A stretch of 64,000 bases of DNA, from contig NC_081824.1 of the NCBI RefSeq assembly GCF_030867095.1, forward strand, positions 349,592,203-349,656,202, written 5' to 3'. The stretch comes from Alligator mississippiensis. Its lineage: Eukaryota; Chordata; Crocodylia; Alligatoridae. The notes below the pieces were generated by a model. The model was given only the letters and a program-made list of their open reading frames with translations, ran no database searches and was not told the DNA's origin. The position numbers and the translations under genes were made by a program. Shown piece by piece: positions 37,401 through 49,400 of the stretch; position 1 is the stretch's first letter; each line of letters starts with the position of its first letter.

Positions 37401-40400
37401 GAAACGACTGTCAACTACCCTTCTGAACTTGCTTAATATTGGTGGTGGTCTAGAACTCCCAGGCTTCCTACAGGGAAGCCATACAGCTCTAGGTCTCCAG
37501 TCATTCAGCACTCGGCATGCTAGGGCTGTGGTCAAAAGTAACGTGTCAGGCGATTTCCAGAACCCAAAGCAATTTTCTCTGCTCAGTCAGTAGTTTGTTA
37601 AATTGAGCTTAGTTCTACAGTGACCTGAGGAAGGGCATATTATCCTTGAAGTCTTATCTGACACCTCTGTCTACATTTGATGGTTTAATAAGATATATTA
37701 TCAAGGAACTCCTACATCCTACATGCATATTCCTTGGGCCATCATGGTTACAACAATGCCACTACTTAAGTTTCACAAAATACTTTGTTCTCAAAAACTG
37801 ACTTTCTTCAGAAATTCTTGACTGTCCCCATGCCAGTACCAAGATGCAAATAAACAGCTATTGCATGAACTTACCTCTATAAGCAAAAGTATACTGGTAT
37901 GTTCCTGTTGGTCTGTGGTGATTGGATGTTCGTTCTTGTTGTGATCTCTAGTGAAAAAGATTTAGCAATATCAATATCTAAACTACCATGTCCAGGTGTT
38001 GAAGCTGAAACTAAGAATTGCACATGAATAACTGTTCCTTATTATTGACACCAGGTTGTCCTTTCTAGAATGAAGGTAAGCATGTGCTGGATCCTTTTTA
38101 AAAACCCTGTTTCTTTGAGAGAATTTGAAAGAGATGGGGTGGGAAAGAAACAAGAACAGGTTTGAAGATCTGGGCTTTACCACGTCATGGATGGTTATTT
38201 GAGGGATTAAGTGGCAGAAAGAGAAAAGCAAGTTAATGATTTAAAACTTAGATTTGCTATAAAGGCTAGAGACAGTTTCTACAAAAATATTGGTAGAAGA
38301 CTGTTGGCATGCACTTCTATTTGGATTTACCTTCTTCCTACCTGTCACTTGACAACAGCAGAGTGGTTTGTCTGACATAAATTACTCTAGGTGGCATCTG
38401 GCAGAATGATTGTTATAGCTTGACAACTTTCATATTGAAATAAAAAGCCCCCACTAGAAAAGGAGGGTTCTAAAATGAGTATTTCCCATTGGATCAACTC
38501 ACTCTAGGTAACGAAAACAAATAAAATCTAACATGGATAATGAATATATAACTGGTTGCATCATCATATTCAACAAAGTCATCAATGGTTCAGTGCCTAC
38601 TTGGGAGGAGATATTGAGTGGGGTTCCCTAGGGATGTATCCTAGGTCCAGCTGAATATTGTTGAATATCTTCAGTAATAATTTGCGTGGTGGGATTCAGT
38701 GCATGCTTACCAAATTTGTGGATGACATCATGTTGGGTGGAGTTGCAGATACTCCAGAGGGTGTGGCTAGGATCCTGAATGACCTGAACAGACTGGAGAA
38801 ATGGTCTATGATCAATCAAATACGATTCAGTAAGCACAGGCGTAAAATCCTGCACTTGTGACATAATAATTGCATTCACAAATACAGATGGGAACGTGGC
38901 TAGGCTGCAGTACTGCAACAAAGGACCTGAGAGGTACAGTGAACTATAAGCTGAATATGAGCTAACAGTGTGCTCTTGTTGCAAAAAACCCAACAATACT
39001 CTGGGTTGTATTAAAGGAGTATTAGTTGCAAATCATGGGAAGCGATTCTTCCACTCTGTTCAGCATGGGTGAAGCCTCACCTAGAGTACCATGTTCACTT
39101 TTGGGCCCTACCCTTCATGCAGGATGTGGACAGTTCAGAGATTATAGGTGCACAGCAGCAAAAATTATTGGCATTCTGGGAACCGAGACTTATGAAGAAA
39201 GACTGAGGACTTAGGGTTAGTTAGTCTAGAGAAGAAGAGAGAGAGAGGGAAAGGAATTTGATAAGTTCAGATACCTGAATGGTGATCATAGAGAGGACGG
39301 AGATGGGCTTTTCTCTGTGGCTACAGGGGACTAGAAGCAGTGGCCTCAAGCTGAAGCAAGGGAAATTTAGGTTGGAGATTAGGAAGAATTTTCTGGCTGT
39401 CATAGTGGTCGAGCATTAGAACAGGTTACCTAGACAGATTATGGAATCTCCATTCTTAGAAGTAGCAAGAGCAGGTTTACCAGACATTTGGTTAGAATGG
39501 CTTAGTCAGGGATGATCCTGCCTTGAGCAGGGGGGCTGGACTAGATGGCCTTGTGAGGTCTCTTACAGCCCTACTTTCCTATTAACCTGTTATGAACTTG
39601 ATTTGTTAAGTGTCAGCGCTAGCTGGCAAGCTGTATACCCAAGTGTTATCCCTTTGGTTTTAGCATTTCAAAAATATCTTGCTGTCTTGTTTTCTGCTTT
39701 CAGTAATTTGTAGTGTGCTGTCTGTAGGTATGGCCTGTGAGGATGAACCAAAGAGTGAGAGAGAGTGCGTCATTGTTTGGGAAAAGAAACCAACTCCTGA
39801 GGAGAAGGTCAAAGCAGAGACTCTAATGCTCCCTTCAACATTTTTCTGTGGTGTTGGCAGTGATACTGATGAAGACCATGACAATCTGGAAAATTTTCAT
39901 ACAGAACTGATGAAAAAAACTCAAGAAGTTAAAGTAGGAATTATATCTTTAAGCATGGCTTTCAAATTTGTTTTGTTTCATCATTAAGAATTTTAACTTC
40001 AAAGGGTCGCAAATTCCTTCTAAATTCATTGCATTAATGTTTGCTTTTTTTTAAATGGATGTTGCTGCTCCCACATCTTGGTGTGCACTAATTTTCCTTA
40101 TTTGGGAGTAATCCCTTCAAGAGGTGCAGTTTAGACTAAATCTGATTGAACTATATGAAACTTTAAGATAATTTTAGATGTTTTCTTTCGATGCAGTCTA
40201 GTAGAGTTTAATCTGTGGGTTTCCCTTTTAAGTTTTAATTTTTTTTTGTATTAAAATAAATTACAAAATGAGTTATTCCTCACATGTCAAATATGGGTCC
40301 AGGGACAGGCACTATTACTGTGCAATATGTAGTCCTTGTTGATGTATGGTACCCCTGTACACAGGTAGGCCAGAAGGGTATTCTGTAGCCTGAAAGTTTC

Positions 40401-43400
40401 CTCCACATTCATGCATGGTGTTTTGTGTTTTTAGAGTATCTCCCCAAATGTGGATGTTAACTTTAGTCTTACCAGCCCCCTGTTTGGAGGCAATAGAAGC
40501 TTCCTCATGTTGGTCAATTGAGCTCTGCGCCTGCAGGGTCATGTTTCATAGCTTTGATATTTATTTTAACTCCCTCCTGGATCATCTCTACCAAAGCTGT
40601 AATAAAATTATTTAACCCAGTTAAAATCTGGTTTGAAGAAAATGCTTTTGAAAAAATGCTTTAGAAAAAATTCAAGGGCAGAATTTAAGATGTTCCTTGT
40701 ACACATATTGATTTAAGCTCAATTAGTAGTAGGGTGCTGAAGAAATCCCAGATACTGTTTTGAAATAACTTTAAAAAATATCAAATCCTAGTGTACCAAA
40801 TTCTTCCAGAAATGTTTGAGAATTATGGATTTTAAAAAGTTATCTCAGTTTTACCGTTGAGGTGAGAAATTGTGGCATCCAGCTTGAATATTCAGACTTC
40901 TACAACTTGGTATGCAAGCGACATCTTTGGGTTGGACAGGGAGAAGTGTAGAAGTCAGGAGTTATCTGATTCTTCATAGATTGCCCACAAATCGGTGAGA
41001 ACTGAAGGTGGTCAGCAACTCTGAAAGTTGCTGCTGCTGGTTCTTAGTAGACCAAGGTTTCTACCTTTCCGCAGTGTTCTTTAGTGAACAAATAGAGGAA
41101 CAGCAGTGGAAAATGAGGTTTTGATATTTTTCAGAGGAATTACAGACCCATGATTTGTCACCTTGGAGAACTGTGGAATCCTTTCAATGGTGCTGTAGAA
41201 TATTGTAACTGATTCACAAGATAAACCCAGAGACCTTTTAAATACAAATCCATAGGGTCAAAAACTTTCTAATCTTAGTGTTCTTGCCAAGTGCTTCGCA
41301 ATACAAGAATTGTGCTTTACACGTACATGTGTGTATATATATTTACACACATACACGTACACATTTGTATGTGTACACATGCATATTTATTTATATTTAT
41401 ATATTTATACACATACATACATAAATGTATGCATATATGTGTGCACACATGCACGTACGCATGCACACCCACACACACGAGTGCACACAGTTGTTCTCGG
41501 TGTGTGTTCTGTTAGTGTTTTTGCCAAAGTCTTCTGTTGCCAAGAATTCACCAAGAACACTAATAACCAGATAGATATTATAATATAGACAGATGATAAT
41601 AGATGATAATTAGAAACAGAGTTCCCCTCCCCCCCTTCCCCAATCAGAAAATGAGCAAAGAGCTGACACTCTCTGCAGGGGCTGTGAGTCTAATGAGGTT
41701 GAAAACCATTGTTCCAGATGTTTCAAATGATGGCCTCCTCTAAAATATTCACTGGAAACTTAAAAAGAAAAAAATGTTCATGTCTTGTTTCTTTTAAAGG
41801 AGTCTCAAGAAAATGAAGTTACCAGTTCATCTGATGTAGTCTTTACCAGGGAAGTATCTGTTCCCTCAATCAATGAGGAAGCAATATCTGTTCAATCAAC
41901 CATTACATCTGAAGAACCAGTGTCTACCACAGAATGTACACATGTATCTCAGACTTTATCAGGGACTGATGACAAGCCTGTGGATTTGTCAACTAAAAAG
42001 GAAAATGATCCAGATTCTACAGACTCAACAGTTCAAGGTGGAATGTTGTCTTGTGGTTTAAAACCATACTTCTTTATGTACCAAGCTTAACAAGAAATTT
42101 AATATCTTGTTTCTGTTTAATACAGTAACTTCATTAAAATAAATAAATTGGCTTAGTTCAAGAACTGATGTAGTTAATGAAAACTGGACCTGTACCTTAA
42201 AAATCCCGCAAATGTTCAGTACTTTTACAAAAAATTAATGTAACATTCCAGTACATTAATATTCATTAATTGTGGAGGTTCTTTTTATACAAACAGTGAG
42301 GCACTACTAAAATTCCATAGTTCTGCCCAGAAAAGTATGGTAACTTCTTCAACTTTTTTTTATGCAGTTCTAAAAGAACCGATATATTTGCTTGTTAGGG
42401 TATGTTTAAACCTTTTCAGGCTTACTTTGCTTTGTCACCATACATTGACATTCAGTGGAAAATTACAGAGAGAGCTTTTATTAACCATTTTTTACCATTT
42501 TGGTGTTTTGTAAATGCTATAGTAATATATGGGATAGAATAGGGAAAAAATTGCTTTGGGAAGGAGGAAAATCCTAAATAAAATGCTAAATAATCCTAAT
42601 AAACTTGTTTCTTACTGTGATAGGAACTGGACCCCTCTCATTTGGATTTGACACTGCTGCTGGCTTGTCATTTGCTGATCTGGCTTCAAAAAATTCTGGG
42701 GACTTTGCTTTTGGTTCTAAAGGTAAGCTTCAAATCTATATTTGGAAACACTCATATTGGACTGACTTTATGGTAAGTAGTTACCATATTTTTTTTCACT
42801 TAACACATGCACCCAGAAAAGATACGCTTTTTGGGAAGGCATAACGAAAAGAAAAGAATTCTCTAGAGTAATGGCTGAACCCTGGTCACTGCCACCCAGC
42901 CAGAGCTACAGTCTTAACCTTCTCACAGTCACTGCTGAATTTGTCAGCAGCTTTTGGCTGCTGAGCAAAAACCTATTGCCAGTTCTGCAGTGGATATGGA
43001 AGTTAAAACTGACACTGCCCTCCCTTTCTGCGACCACAGAGGTCACTGACACGCATTCAGTTAAAGGTCCTATGGGAACTGATATACAATCCCAACAATC
43101 GCACTTCCAGCCTTGCCACATGTGCGTGGCAAGAGGTGCGATAATGGGATTGAGGATCCGATCCCAATTGCACCCTGTTGCTGGTGCAGGGGGAGCAGAG
43201 GATCATGATCCAGGGCTCCCCCTGCACCAGCAAGTAGCAAGCTGGGTGCTTGTGCATCTGTGGCTCAGAGCACCAGTCAGCTGATTGGCCCTCCCAGCAT
43301 TGGGAGTGAGCCGGAGTTTTGAGAGGCTCTGGTGCACTCACAAGGCAGGGAGTGCCAGTTAGGTGACTGGCACTTCCTGCCTCGGGAGTGCCAGAGCCCC

Positions 43401-46400
43401 TCAAGACTGGTGCAGTCCTGAGTGTGGGAGTACCAGTCCCCTAGCCATGGGAGCTTACCAGGGTGAAGGGCTCTAATATACTTGTGGCTGGCAGCACCGA
43501 TCAGCTGACTGGCATCCCTAGCCACAGAAATCCTAGGCTCTGGTGCACTCCCAAAGCTGAGAGCACCAATCAGCTGATCAGCTCTGGCTACACCTGCAGT
43601 TCAAGGCATGATGGGAACCAGCCACAAAATTATAACGTATATTTTGTGTAATTGTGGTGTTAATTGCATGAACTGAGTTAGTATAGATGTGACTAACTGG
43701 TTAATCATGTCCTAAATGTAAAGTCTGCCAAGGGCCAGCGAAACAGGATCACAGCAGCCATTACATCATCTCTGTGCTTGTATTCCAGCCTCCAAATTGG
43801 CCACCCTGCTTAAAGCATTGTATGCTAACTTGTGGGGAGGGGAGGGGGGCATGTGGTATGTAAGTGAACATATGTTCATTGAATTTCTGCCCATTTTTAA
43901 ATTACTACTAAATCCATATCCTGTGTGTGTATATTTAAATTTTGAAAATATATTTATACCTTAAATCTTTTATAACTAGATAAAAACTTCAAGTGGGCAA
44001 ATACTGGAGCAACAGTATTTGGAGTACACGCAACCAGTAAAGGAGAGGAAGAGGATGGTAGTGATGAAGAAGAGGTCCATAGTGAAGATATCCACTTTGA
44101 ACCTATAGTGTCCTTGCCAGAGGTAACTGTGACCGAAATCAGCTTTAAAAGAGTACTATAAAGATGATACAGTGTTAGCAGCAGACATAATAAAATAAGT
44201 AGATTAGAACTATTTTAAAACTAAATTTTCCCATGCAATGCTTGTACTTTTTTTTGTATTCTGCTTGGATGCAAAGGTTGCTGCTGCTTTAAAAAGAAAG
44301 GCTTCAAGTAAGCACTGCTCACTCCTCATTTCTGCCTTAAAAATAGATGTTGTCAAAGTGAGACCCATTTTAGGGAGTTGCCTAGCTTTCCAGTAGGACA
44401 GAGCATGATTTTAATCCTGAGAGGTCCATAGAAATTTTACTTTAAAGTTATTAGTGTATAGCAAAATCTGCCTTAGATTTTTTTGAGGTTCTAAAACACT
44501 TGAACTTAAGCCTCTACAGGTGTACCTGCTGTTGTGCTTCAGTAGTAGAATCCATGTCTGCCATGCAGAAGACCTGTGTTCAATTCCTAGACACCCACAT
44601 AACTGCATCCGTTAAGGCACTGAGCATCTGGACTCAGTCTGTCCTCTGGATTGCGTCTCTGTGCTCTAAGGCGGGTGGATGGTCTGGGCAGCCTCCACTC
44701 CTCCTTACTCCTGCCTAGGCATAGGTGTCAAAGGTCTGGGTGACCTCACACATACACCGTGATTCAGTAGGATCGACGGTTGCCTGCTACTACAGGTGTA
44801 CTTACATGAAGGAACCTCAGTTTTGTAGGAAAACACAGATGTCAAAGATTTTTAAATTTGTGGGATTTCACTTAAATCTCAGAAGCAGCTTGCCAGACCT
44901 CAAGGCCTGGCAAAAATATCCTGGCTAGAGACTTTCTTGTTGAAACTGATTCTTAAAGGTCAGTTATTTACCTTGTGGTAAAACAAGTGGCAGTTTTTTT
45001 TCTTTTTTTATATAATATGGAATTCCCTTGTTTAGAGAATCTCTTTGACTTCCACTCATAAGTAATGTAGCTGTCCCAGTTCAAGCTTATAACATTGTTA
45101 CACCATTTTGTATATTGTGTTCTTTGCCCTCCATCACGGAGGGAGACCGTGTCAGGATCACTGAGCAGTAAGACACTGAAACGAGTTTGTGAGCAATCTC
45201 TAGTTGAGTAGTTAGTTGGTAAAAGAAATGGTTTCAAGAGCTAGGAGGAACAGCTATTATATTGTAAGTCACCAAGAAGGGAAGAATATAAATCAACTAA
45301 ATGAAGTATTGTAGCAGACAGCAGAATGAGCTTCAGAAAATGTTCTGCAAATTCATTATTTAGTTTTAATCTGATAGGAAATTAAAAACTGGAACTGAGA
45401 GTGCAGTTTGGTTTACTAAGGTTGTTACCACCATATTGAAAACGTTGCTAAAATGATTACCGTATTTACTCAAATAGAATATAACCCTGATTATAAAATG
45501 ACCCCCAATAATCAGATTCTAGATATGGAAAATTATAACACACACATAAATTTTCCAGGTATAAAATTTAATTTATTGCAAATTCGCCTTGAATTTGTCT
45601 TCCTTCTATTGCTACATCAGGGAAAATTTAAATTTGGGGTGGGTCAGGTAGCCCTTTGCTGTTTGCTTCCCCCAACTTTTTCCCCTGGCAGCCCCTTCCC
45701 CCTCTCGTTACTATAAGACCCTGCTCTCCCTGAGCACATGGAAGTGAGGAGCCAAATTGCAAACAATGATCTTGAAATTAAACATGGCTGTAGCAACTGC
45801 ATGTAGTTCCCATGCGTGTAGTTTATCCATAATCAATGAATGTTACCTTTATAAACTGCTGCAAGCTTTAGCAAATTTACTCCATAGACACACTGAGCAT
45901 CACTTTGGCACGTGTTTATATTATAGTGCAAACTATGCATGATATTAGTGCAAAGCCACAGGCTCGTGATTTACCACATAGTTCATTGGGCTGGGCCCCA
46001 CCAGAGTCAACAGCATTTGAAACCACAGTGACTTCACAGCTCAGCACTGCTCAGTATGTGTGCATTCCAGATACCACTCCTGAAGGATCCATGTGCTAAT
46101 TAGCTCCCACTCATGACTGGAAGTGGGTGTTTGTCTCAAGTTATGGGATGCTCCAAAATGTTATATGCAGATGAGGCACAAGGGCAACTTGGTCCAGCTT
46201 CACTGCTTGTTGGGTAGTACCACACTAATATGTGCAAGACTGAAAGAGGGGGTACCAGTGAGTCTGGGTGAATTGTATGTGATGGAGTGGCTCACCATGA
46301 CTTGAAAAAGAGTTGGTGGTGAGGGGGACTGCACTTAATGAGCACTACCATATATTTTATTCAGATGGGCTGCACTAGCCTATTCTTGTGTTAGGCTTCC

Positions 46401-49400
46401 ATGTGTTTTATAGTCATGCTTAGTGTTGGCTACCTTAAATCAGCTTCATAGTTGGTTTCCATTGATGAGCACATGCTGCTCTTGGCAGCAGTTATAATTA
46501 TAGTGTATTTAGTGAGGTTTTGTTGTATGTTGTTATAAGGTGAGAGGCTTCTCCCCCCACCCTCTATGCCAACTGGGGACAGGGAAATTTTATCTTGTAT
46601 TCAAGTAAATATGGTAATTGAGTGCAAACTGAGTTAGAAAATTCTTCTTTTTTTTTTAAAGACAAACCTTTGTTTTTTTCCTGTAACTAGACTGATGCAA
46701 CAGTAATTAATGTGGTTTCAATAAACATGAACTAAAACAGCATTTGGAGTTGAGATACTGTACCTTTTATATGCAGCATCCTTGACTCTTAAGAGTTAAG
46801 CTGAGAGAAATAGCATATTCCAGAAGCTACAAACCACAGATGCTGGGTGAAGAGCACCTTCATTTTCACGGTCTATAATGTTAACTTAACTTAGTTCAGC
46901 TTAGAAATAAGCTCCTTGTATCAACTTGATGTCTTCTCTAAAATTCTGCATAACGTGGCTCCATTTTTGCTATTATGTTTTTTCTTCCTTGCTATTACTG
47001 TTCTCCCTTCTCTTCATGTGTACTTCCATAAAACGTCTCTGGTTTATCACCTTGTTTACTCCTACACCCACACCTTTTTAAGCATTTCCTTGCTCCAAAA
47101 GAACTCCAGCAACTAACATTTTTTTAACATTTTTCTGTAGAGACTAGAAACTTTATTTACACAAAGATGATTGTTTATCTTGAGTGGTCTCATAGTATGT
47201 AACAAGTTTTTTGAGGACACTACCCAATGTTCAACAGATAGCATACTACTAAAGAAGTGCTGTTAGCATGTATTAGAAAGAAAAATTAAATTCTTGCAGC
47301 ACACCTGTCTATCAACAAAACTCAGAAATGTAGTGGGGATCCCTACAAAAAGTGTGGCTATATAAAGCCTTAGAAAAGTGTATGACTACTAGAAACCATT
47401 CTAGAACTTTGTCAGTTACTCCTAAATTTTAAATTTTCTTATTCAGTTTCAGACAGTTTGTTCAGTTCCACTTAAGTGTAGGCAGATATCGCCTCTAGCT
47501 GTGGATTTGTGTTCAGAGTTTGAAGCAAAAAAGTTTGAGGGAAGTCTTCTTAAGAGTGTGCAGAACTAGGACTACAATGGCAGAAAGTAGGTCAGAGTGA
47601 AACTTTATAGACTAACTGATTCAAAGAGGTATAAACTTTCATAGGCAACCACCTCGGTTATGTCTCTCTGAACCAGTAAGTCTTAAGGTGTCACCATGCC
47701 CTGCCTTCTGCCTAATATAATTACCTACCTCTAGGACTACAGTGGAAAGCAACTACGAAGGTTCCCATATGCATGAAAAATTCAGTGGTGATAGTGCTGT
47801 CCAGGAAAACATGAATTTTCTTATTTTGTAGGTGGAAGTTAAATCTGGAGAAGAAGATGAAGAAATTCTCTTCAAAGAGAGGGCAAAACTCTACAGATGG
47901 GACAGGGAAGTGTCTCAGTGGAAAGAACGTGGAGTTGGAGAGATCAAGATCCTCTTCCATACCCAGAAGAAATATTACAGAATTCTGATGAGAAGGGACC
48001 AGGTTCTCAAAGTCTGTGCAAATCATATTATCACAAAATCCATGAACTTAAAGCCCTTGAATACATCAAACAATGCTTTAGTTTGGACTGCCGCAGATCA
48101 CTCTGGTGAGTTTTAGTGGATGTCATGTTTTGGGGGTATGCGAAGAGGGGGAATTGTGTGACTTGGAGAAACATCTATACAACACTTTTCAGTGCGTAAG
48201 ACAACTGAAAGGTTTTTTTTTTTTGTTTCTGTTTAAACATACTGAATATGCTTGGAGTAATCTTTTTGGGAATTTTGAATTTCAGATGGTGAAGGAAAAG
48301 TAGAACAACTTGCGGTCAGGTTTAAAAACCAAGAAATGGCTGATTCTTTTAAGAGGAGGTTTGAAGAATGCCAACGAAGCTCATCAGAACTGCAGAAAAA
48401 ACATGTATCCTTGGCAGCAGGACTGTCAAAGGAGAGCAACCCTGTAGTGTATTTTGAAGTTTCTGCTGATGATGAACCAATAGGACACGTAACCATGGAA
48501 CTCTTTTCAAATATTGTTCCTCGCACTGCTGAAAACTTCAGGGCCCTGTGCACAGGGGAAAAAGGATTTGGGTTCAAGAACTCCACATTTTTTAGAATAG
48601 TTCCTGATTTTATGTGCCAGGTAAGTGGAAGTTCAGACCTTTTTAAGCAAGAGTAAACTAAACCCATCTTGACTGACTGGCATTTTGTCAGACTTTACGA
48701 AGAAATTACATACGATTATTTTCATAGGATTTCCTATAACAAAAATTGCTTGTTATTTTAAAGTGGATTTACAGAAAACTTTTCAATTCACTGGGTGGGT
48801 TTTTACTTAGTTCCAAAGTTCAGATCTAATTTGAAAAATGGTGCGTATGTTTTCTCTTAATGTGTTTTTTCTCTTGTATTGTTTTTGTATTGTATCTCTT
48901 TGTATTGCCTCAGGGATTTAAATAGGAAACTTTCATTTACAAGTAAAAATATTGGGTTGGGAAAGGCCAAGTGGAGTGCTTGTTCTGGCTTGGTATAAAA
49001 CCAGTAAGAAAGATTTTGCCAGTCAAATGCTTGTATTGATCTACCTGCATACTTCAAATATGTATCTGCACTTGAAATAGAAAACATAATGGACAGTAGG
49101 TACCACCTGGAGGGGAGTTGGGGGCAGAGGCTTTTCATAGCATTTACAACATCTTGTCAGTATTTAAGAATTTGGAGGGTAATGGATTTAATAAGACCTG
49201 GTCAGGTATAGTAGTTGGTCCCCTCATTTCATGCTTTGCCTTACTGTGTACCTACTTACTAAATGCATTCTTTATATTCACTTCATTTTGACCCATTTCT
49301 TTTTTTCTATTTTTTTTTAAGTCCCAGGGGTGGTGATCTTCAGCTGTGCCACTTAGTAATGCCAATGTTCCATATGATTGTAAATCGCATTACCTTTCTG

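Larger units (their letters stand above)
44123..47831 (+). other. RANBP2: RANBP2 intron 26 (3.7 kb)
   Basis: It contains a tRNA-Gly-headed SINE (44526-44789) and a 1.16-kb TIR element (45456-46618). The remainder (44810-45450 and 46620-47830) is AT-rich with no recognised feature. Confidence 0.75.

Noticed and set aside
41291-41588. Open frames of 74 and 92 codons rich in Tyr, His, Thr and Cys
   Set aside because: They are translations of an alternating TA/CA microsatellite.
44528-44594. Functional tRNA-Gly gene
   Set aside because: The cloverleaf stems are degraded and there is no adjacent T-run terminator. The flanking 12-bp duplications enclose a 264-bp unit, so a SINE is the better reading.
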